A stretch of DNA of 64,000 nucleotides from Dryococelus australis. Lineage: Eukaryota > Arthropoda > Insecta > Phasmatodea > Phasmatidae. Each line of letters starts with the position of its first letter. Position 1 is the stretch's first letter. Location of the stretch: NCBI GenBank assembly GCA_029891345.1, contig CM057002.1, positions 63,106,777 to 63,170,776 of the forward strand. Reading direction: 5' to 3'. Positions 58,042-64,000 of the stretch are shown here, piece after piece. A program made the position numbers and the translations under genes. The notes under the pieces are model-generated. The model ran no database searches and was not told where the DNA came from. It saw only the letters and a program-made list of their open reading frames with translations.

Positions 58042-58049
58042 TTTTTAAC

Positions 58050-58272
58050 CATAGACTAAATATGGGGTAGACTGATCTCACTGCCTGCGCAAAACCAGTC
58101 TACGTGTCCGAAACAATGAACAGCTTTTCTGCCAACACGAATAACAAAAATGCGATGGATTGGATTGGGGTTAGAAAACTTTTTTGTAAACAAGTGTGTT
58201 GCTTTGGAGAAAGTCAAAGGTGGGTGAATGGGCAGATGGCGAATAATCAGTCCACCTCTTCTTTTGTCTATG
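58050..58272. mobile_element. hAT-type MITE, copy 2, shorter and inverted compared with copy 1
   Basis: Ends CATAGACTAAATATGGGGTA and CACCTCTTCTTTTGTCTATG. Flanks TTTTTAAC (58042-58049) and TTTTGAAC (58273-58280) match at 7 of 8 positions. Interior words GCTTTTCTGC and GATTGGGGTTAGAA match the complement of the 7.5-kb copy. Confidence 0.9.
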
Positions 58273-58280
58273 TTTTGAAC

Positions 58281-59448
58281 CTGAATCATGATATCAGTGA
58301 GTCATATACTAAGACACTAAAAGCCAGTTAATCACTGTCACGCTGTGTTGTACACTGTCGTTTTTGAAGACACAAGGCGACCTTTAATTTTCTCTCGTTC
58401 ACTCGTGCTTGAAATGAAGACTTGTATAGATTTTATACAAAATTAATGATACGGAAAGTAATTTTGTGGACATTTTTATAAATAAATAAGATTTAAAATA
58501 CTTACACAAATAATTTTAGAGGCAGGAGGGTTGCATCTCCGTCCAAAGCATGGAATATATCACGCATTCGCAAGGCGACCACTTTGACTGTTTCACAGTT
58601 CGCTAACTTAAGCAAAGAATTTAGAGACAAACGAACTCGTAGAAATACTTTGTACTTCGGTAACACAAATTTATTTTGCATTTTAATCGCTTTCTAAAGT
58701 TCGCAGACATCCGCCGTTTTACAACCCCATGGAACAACTTCCATTTTCACTGTTTCAAGTTGGATTGTACTCGGTAAACGTGTATTGAGACATGCTAATG
58801 TGTAACTCACTGGCAAGCGACATCCAGCACGAGACAGCAAGCACTTGATAGGCTGAGTAGAATTCAAGTAACATCAGGTGATCACCAACCTTTGCCACCG
58901 GGCATTGTCTACTCTACAGACAAACGTCTTACACTTGCCATGAGGACATGCATAAACAGACATTTCGCCCACGGAAGCAGTACGTCTTATTTGATCTTTT
59001 GCCTACTTAATGTGCTTCACTTTATATGGACCAGCAAATGTTTTCCCCAAAAATACAGGTTCATACTCATCGCCTTTACAAGCCCTACACTGAGAGAGCA
59101 AACAACAAACTTATGCCACCAAAAATATATTTAGCTACCGCAGCAAAATATTTTGTTGAGTAAACAAAACTTGATAAGCAACAAAGTTAATTTTGTTCTT
59201 CTAACAAAATGCACGCTTGAATAAACAAAACCTTTACTCATTTGATTACCTTCGTTCGAAAATACAGCTCGAGAGTTTGATTACATTTTTCGCAAAAGTT
59301 AGGATGGCATGTGTTTGTTAGTAAATTTATTGATGCTTAATAATCCTATAAAGACCCTATAAAATAACTTAACCAGAAAATAAAAAGTAAACTTTTAAAA
59401 TTTATTTGTTCACCTTGTTCTCTATTTTAAATGTACATTAACGTTTAT
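58281..59448. other. Unassigned sequence
   Basis: No feature recognised. The part 59,150-59,230 repeats AACAAAA-type words. Confidence 0.45.
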
Positions 59449-60430
59449 GAAAAATGCAACACCAAGAAAAATACGTATGATTGGACCGACGTTGTACCAC
59501 AGATTAGGAACATGATAATACACTATTGATTAGGATTACAGAACTGTACATGATCTCTGTCATTGAGAATTCAGTATGGTGTGAAACCCTCGCGTGCTGC
59601 AATCACAGCCCCTGAACGTTGTAGCTTGGAATCAAAGAAGACCTGGATATGTTCCAGGGAAATCTCCTTCGCGGTTTCTGTGCGAGTCCACAGTTATCAA
59701 CAGTGGATGTTGGAGGACCTTGACGATCAAACCGCCTACCATCCAATCCCATACATGTTCGATGAGTGAAATGTCAGGTGAACGTGCAAGTTAGGAAGCG
59801 GTGGTACTCGTCTTTCATTGAAGAAGGCTTGCACGTTTCACGCCACCTGTGGCCGGGCATTGTCCTGCTGAAATATGGCATGTGGAGTTTACTGAAGTAG
59901 GCACAGTACCTCGGGCTCTTAAACGTCTCTGATGTAGCGGTTATTTTCCAGATTGGCCTCAATACGTAGGAGTCGTAATCGCTTGTTGTATCCAATGGCA
60001 CCCCAAGCCATCACACTTGTCGTTTGTCCGCTCTGCAGCTCCACAATGCAGGCTGCCAGATCGCGGTCACCACAGTAGCGTCTAACACGTATGCGGCCAT
60101 CACTGTAGGACAGTTTGAAGCGGGACTCGTCCGTAAAAAAAAAAAAAAAAAAAAACTACATTTTTGCCACTCAGAACGCAAACGACGGCGTTCAGTTCAC
60201 GTGCTCATTGCAGTCTCAGACATTTGTGGTTTATTGGACTTTTGTGGACTTGCCGAGGTTAACAATTCGATCCCAAGTTTAGGCATATACACGTGTGTAA
60301 CTCTTGTTTGCTATTGGCTTAGTTGAGCCGTTGTTTCCCGCACCTCACTCACCAACCGGAAATGTTGGGTAAGTCTTAGCGTCTCGTCGACAGCGAGATT
60401 ATTAGTTACGGAACAAGGTGCTCAGAGAAA
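59449..60430 (-). pseudogene. Degenerate Tc1/mariner (DD34E-type) transposase, minus strand
   Basis: On the minus strand: a faint linker region (about 60,170-60,420), then TDESRFKLSYSDGRIRVRRY at about 60,075-60,134 with the first catalytic Asp, AWGAIGYNKRLRLLRIEANL, FQQDNARPQVA with the second Asp, SLIEHVWDWIG with the Glu, and a C-terminal end IQVFFDSKLQR...AVIAAREGFTP that mirrors the usual IAARGG ending. All three acidic residues remain, but several stops and frame changes, and an A run at 60135-60155 next to the first motif, inactivate it. The left border GAAAAATGCAACACCAAGAA looks like a terminal repeat, but the matching right one is not visible. Confidence 0.92.
60135..60155. repeat. 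Poly-A tract inside the Tc1 relic
   Basis: A run of about 21 A on the plus strand. Confidence 0.95.
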
Positions 60431-60435
60431 CACGA

Positions 60436-60592
60436 GTTGGGAAAGAATCGGCCATGGACTGCATTTAGGACCCATCCCTGGATTCGCCTTAACTTTTTTT
60501 TTTCCCCCGGAAAAACCTGTGGCCGGTCCGGGAATCAAAACCGGGACATGCCGAATGCGAGTCCAGTTTTGTAACCATGCCCAAATCTCTTT
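60436..60592 (-). mobile_element. Second type of tRNA-like SINE fragment
   Basis: On the minus strand: an A-box-like TGGTTACAAAACTGG, then GACTCGCATTCGGCATGTCC, a B-box-like GGTTTTGATTCCCGG, and a body word TAAATGCAGTCCATGGCCGA that is typical of insect SINEs as I recall them. It abuts the Tc1 relic. Different sequence from the main SINE family. Confidence 0.65.
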
Positions 60593-61307
60593 CGGTATAT
60601 GTCAAGTTTGCAAGTAGATTTTACAGAACGTAAAATTTATAAATGAAAATGTTTACAGTTATTGATTATTTGCATACTATTTATATATGAGTTTAAAAAA
60701 ACTATAAAATAAAACAAATTCTTTTTTCTTAACTTTTACCGAATCACTATAAGGACATTTCTTCGAATTACATGTTTCCTTCGAGAATTGGGGTTTTTTT
60801 TTTTTTTAATACTGCCATACTAAAGAAGGGAGCAAATTAAATTATGTCAACCAGAAAAACGCTTTCAGCAGAAAATTACTTAATTAATTTTCTAATAGCT
60901 TGCGTAAAAGTTAAATGCTGTGGAATATAATAGCAGGGTTAATGGGTTTATTTGTTTCTCGGCGTAAATCGTGTTTAAAATTGAATTTATCAGTGGAACT
61001 TGAGCGGAGCAATTTTCAGTCCGTTGCTAGCGAATACGAATTATTTGAAGTAGTTTCAGTGTTTGTGATATACAATGTGTGAACTTAAAATCATATTCGA
61101 AATTACTTTGAATAAATGAACTTCCGCTCTCCTAGGTATATAAAAATGCCCATAAGGACAACCAAATTTTAAGTCACCGTTATAATAAACATTTTTAGAA
61201 GTAATGTTAAATATTTGGTATTTTATAAAAATTTCGTATCAGTTTTCATTTTGTAGGAAACACCAGGTGTCTGATTTATATTATAAATATTAAAAAGCAT
61301 TCTATTA
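60593..61307. other. Unassigned AT-rich sequence
   Basis: T run near 60,793-60,808. Nothing recognised. Confidence 0.5.
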
Positions 61308-61728
61308 AAGGCTGTTCACGATCAATTGAGCACTTCAGAAATCAACCTTAGAAAAAAGTTACTGCCCCTGCATGCATATATTTTAACGGGCGCACTGAGT
61401 GACATTCGCCCGGTAACGTTGGTAATGGTGGATGGAAAGTAGTTCGACATCTTAACGTCGAATAAAAAGTGTTCGCTAACCATTTGTGACAACTTAAAAT
61501 TATTTCGTTCGCTTTCTGTTTTTTCTAATGCATCGAAGTATAAAAATAGCAGATTTGTAAAGTATTATTTTGTTAGTAATTGCACATTTTCGTTCGACCG
61601 ACGTATGCATAATGTGATCACGTCTATGGCAATGTTAATTTTACATAAGGCACAAGAATACACAACGTGCATACAAGTAGACCTTAAGCAGGGCTTTCAA
61701 AAGTGCTCATTTTACCGTGAACAGCCTA
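61308..61728 (+). mobile_element. Long-form TA MITE, full-length
   Basis: Ends AAGGCTGTTCACGATCAATT and TTTTACCGTGAACAGCCTA. The left TA (61306-61307) is kept; the right one reads CA. Its core GCACTGAGTGACATTCGCCC matches the copy at the window start closely. Confidence 0.95.
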
Positions 61729-61759
61729 CAAAAACAATATTTAAAGTTTTTAACCTCCC

Positions 61760-62345
61760 TTGACGCACTCTCGCACGGATCTGATGCTGGTGAACCAATA
61801 ACCGGGTCAAGTACTCGCCTTCAAGCGAAGTGTTGCAAGTTTTTTTTTATTTCCCCGTCCCTTCTGCTCCCCCACGATCACACATTCTCCCATCCCCCTT
61901 CAAAGGTTCCCACCTTCCTCCTCTGTAGCCCAGGAATACCGGAGCGACATCCAGCAGGACGATTCGGGTCATGCGAGGGGCTTTGCTGTTCCGAGCGGTT
62001 TTTACGGCCGCCCGCTGCCATCTTCGCAGGCGGCCACGGGAAATTTGATTTTCGACCTCTTCGGCTTCGCGCGATTCCGTGCGACAACCAACCCCCCCTC
62101 CCCCTCCAAGCACTTCCATACCCCTTCCTAAACCATCCCTCTTCCACATGCCAGAGCGCGTGGGCCGAGGTGTGTGCCGTGACGTGCACAAACTCCTGCC
62201 AATTCTCAATATCGGAGCTTTTTTTTCCGTTCCTCTTATTCATCTCTCTCTCTCTCTCTTACATTTCCGTGTTCCTGACCCACGTCTGGAGAGAGACGCT
62301 TCTGTGAGCCGAGGTGAATCCCCCTGGAAGTCTGAGTGAAATTTC
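61760..62345. promoter_or_regulatory. GC-rich tract with pyrimidine-rich strand bias
   Basis: C/T-rich DNA with a CT microsatellite (62,241-62,259) and a CpG-rich core (61,940-62,090) holding ACGGCCGCCCGCTGCCATCT. Frames of 196 codons on the plus strand and 120 on the minus strand are open together. The longer begins inside the MITE terminal repeat, so it is not a gene. Regulatory function is a guess from composition. Confidence 0.3.
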
Positions 62346-62522
62346 GTTACGGCTTTTGAAAACCGCATTTTCTCGAGCTGGGCCTACCTTCGCATCTTCG
62401 GAGGGTCCTTTGAATAATTGTTACTCATAGCCACTCGGGTTCGTTTCCCCTTGGAGACAAAGTTGACAAAACACAAGTTTTCGTATGCTCGTGTGTGTGA
62501 GTAGTCTTCTTAATAGTGTACC

Positions 62523-62944
62523 CAGGTAAACTGACTAAACACTTATGAAAGCACTTTTACAGTCCTGCTTAAGATCTACTTGCATACACATTGCGTATTA
62601 TTCCACCATATACAAAATGTACATTATATTTGACCTGATCACCCTATTTATGCTTTGGACAAGTGCTACAGTGAAATTATTTGAAAAGTGCGTATTTTGA
62701 AAGTTTGCAAATTTTAAACATATGTATTTAAAAAAAAACTGAAAGAAAAATTAGTAATCTTGGCATTCACGTATAATTACTTAACGCTTTCAATTTAACG
62801 CTTAATCACGGATCTACATTCTTTCTTTCGTTACTTAACTCTACTGGGCGCACGCAATCAATGCATCTATTGAAAAATGTGCAAGTAGACACTGTGGCAT
62901 TTTCAAAAGTTGATTTAAAAAGTGAACTAACTGTCAACAGCCAA
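62523..62944. mobile_element. Long-form TA MITE, reverse orientation, old copy
   Basis: CCTGCTTAAGATCTACTTGC and TGCGTATTATTCCACCATAT match the right-end blocks in reversed orientation. The terminal repeats are decayed (GTAAACTGACTAAACACTT; GTGAACTAACTGTCAACAGC). Confidence 0.75.
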
Positions 62945-63268
62945 TATCAAGAGCTCTGTGTGTACCATATTTGCAGACACAGGGTTTAAATGGAGAATCG
63001 ATATCAAAGAAATTCCCCTTCTCAGTGCATCAGTTTTAAACATAACTTCTTCAAACAAAAAAAAAACCTCCCCTCCCCCTCTCTATCTCTCTCGCATATA
63101 CATATATCCAACGCATTTTTCTCAGAGAATACTGCCACGTTTAAAAGTGTTAAAAATATTTATTTGTTCATATATTTTTTTAAATGTAAATTTTAGTATT
63201 AAGATTAAATAATATATTTAAAAATTGGTAAGCTTTCTTAGCGGGTCAGTATTCCATAAAACGTGTTA
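62945..63268. other. Unassigned spacer
   Basis: C/T-rich patch near 63,065-63,095, otherwise AT-rich. Confidence 0.45.
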
Positions 63269-63510
63269 TGGCTCTCCACGGTAAACTGGGCTCTTTTCAA
63301 GCCCTTGTTAAATTTTCCTTTCAGTCGATTTTTAATCTTTACACACCTTTTTTTAAAATTAATATTGCCCTGTAAGTAATACACGCAGCGTGTAATATCC
63401 ACCGCAACCAGGAGTTAACGAACGTCTGAGGCTACAATAAAATATATTTATTGACTATTATTCCAAATGAAAGAGCTTTCAATAGTCTTCACTTTACCGT
63501 GAATTGCATG
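63269..63510. mobile_element. Short-form TA MITE, full-length
   Basis: Ends TGGCTCTCCACGGTAAACTG and CTTTACCGTGAATTGCATG with TA at 63267-63268 and 63511-63512. Matches the 56.6-kb copy in block order. Confidence 0.85.
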
Positions 63511-63512
63511 TA

Positions 63513-64000
63513 GGAAGAAACTTTTTGTCTGAAATGGTTGTCTTTCAAGATTGGTGGATTAAGAAAGAATTTCTTTGGCATTGATTCCCCAAATATACTC
63601 TGTGGCTCCAGGTTTTATAGGCACAGCTCCTGATGATTGGTTCCACATTTGTTCTTGCAGGAGTTCTTCCTTTACGCGCCATCATTTCGGATTCGTAGTA
63701 ATAACTGACTATGTACGATTATGTAAATTTTAAATTTTACGAGTATTTTTTTTTAAATATTGCGGGGAGTAATCTTAATTGTGTATTATCTTCTCAAAGA
63801 AACATGTTTGTATTTTGTCAGCAAGTTATTGAATTTTACAACGAGCATATAACACACGGTTAAAATAACGCACAGAAATATAAAACGTCTCGTTCAATGA
63901 AATTTTCCATAAGTTAATCGCACACTGTCAGTTATTACTATAAATCCGAAATGATGGGGTGAAAACGAAGAACTTCTGGCAAAAGGGGTGGTGCCGAGCC
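63513..64000. other. Unassigned sequence at the window end
   Basis: Nothing recognised. Confidence 0.5.

Noticed and set aside
61717-62307. Longest open frame (196 codons, plus strand)
   Set aside because: Starts inside a MITE terminal repeat, is pyrimidine-driven, overlaps open frames on the other strand, and has no recognisable domain.

Overview
This window looks like gene-poor, repeat-rich DNA from a large AT-rich animal genome, probably an arthropod and plausibly an insect. The grounds are several Tc1-type transposase relics, tRNA-derived SINEs with target-site duplications, dense MITEs, microsatellites and no convincing host exon. The species assignment is an inference; no single-copy host protein was recognised. 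|| The dominant component is one MITE family with terminal repeats beginning AGGCTGTTCACGG and TA target duplications. It occurs as a long form of about 410-440 bp (about 15 copies, whole, truncated or composite) and a short form of about 235-245 bp (4 clear copies). Three further small TA-type families are present: CACTCTAAAT ends, GAGACCTGCAAAA ends and one ATGCCCGGT-ended element. A hAT-type MITE with 8-bp duplications (CATAGACTAAA ends) has two copies. Four Tc1/mariner transposase relics lie at about 8.5-9.5, 29.9-32.3, 44.8-45.2 and 59.4-60.4 kb. A tRNA-derived SINE family of about 250 bp has at least five copies, mostly on the minus strand, and a second tRNA-like SINE lies near 60.5 kb. 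|| Layout. 1-11 kb: MITEs, a SINE and the first Tc1 relic. 11-17 kb: SINEs, an LTR-like fossil candidate, duplicated segments around a TA microsatellite. 17-25 kb: mostly unassigned AT-rich DNA with a long foldback (19.67-20.10 kb) and short tandem repeats. 26.9-29.2 kb: a decayed virus-like fossil with protein-primed type B DNA polymerase and endonuclease VII-like parts, cut off by a MITE fragment. 29.9-32.3 kb: a Tc1 element with long IR/DR ends, one arm split by a MITE. 33-37 kb: a 164-bp tandem duplication that includes a MITE edge, and a long MITE nested in a short MITE. 38-50 kb: a large unassigned tract, a composite MITE/Tc1 locus and a CpG-rich island. 50-64 kb: a CCTAA-phased minisatellite pair, more MITEs, the fourth Tc1 relic and a GC-rich tract. 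|| Nothing here works together as a pathway. The value lies in the nesting, which orders the insertions in time, and in the non-autonomous families whose ends and target duplications can be read directly. CpG-rich, non-repetitive islands (near 1.2, 29.6, 48.9 and 62 kb) are the best candidates for host regulatory sequence or 5' exons, but coding cannot be shown.
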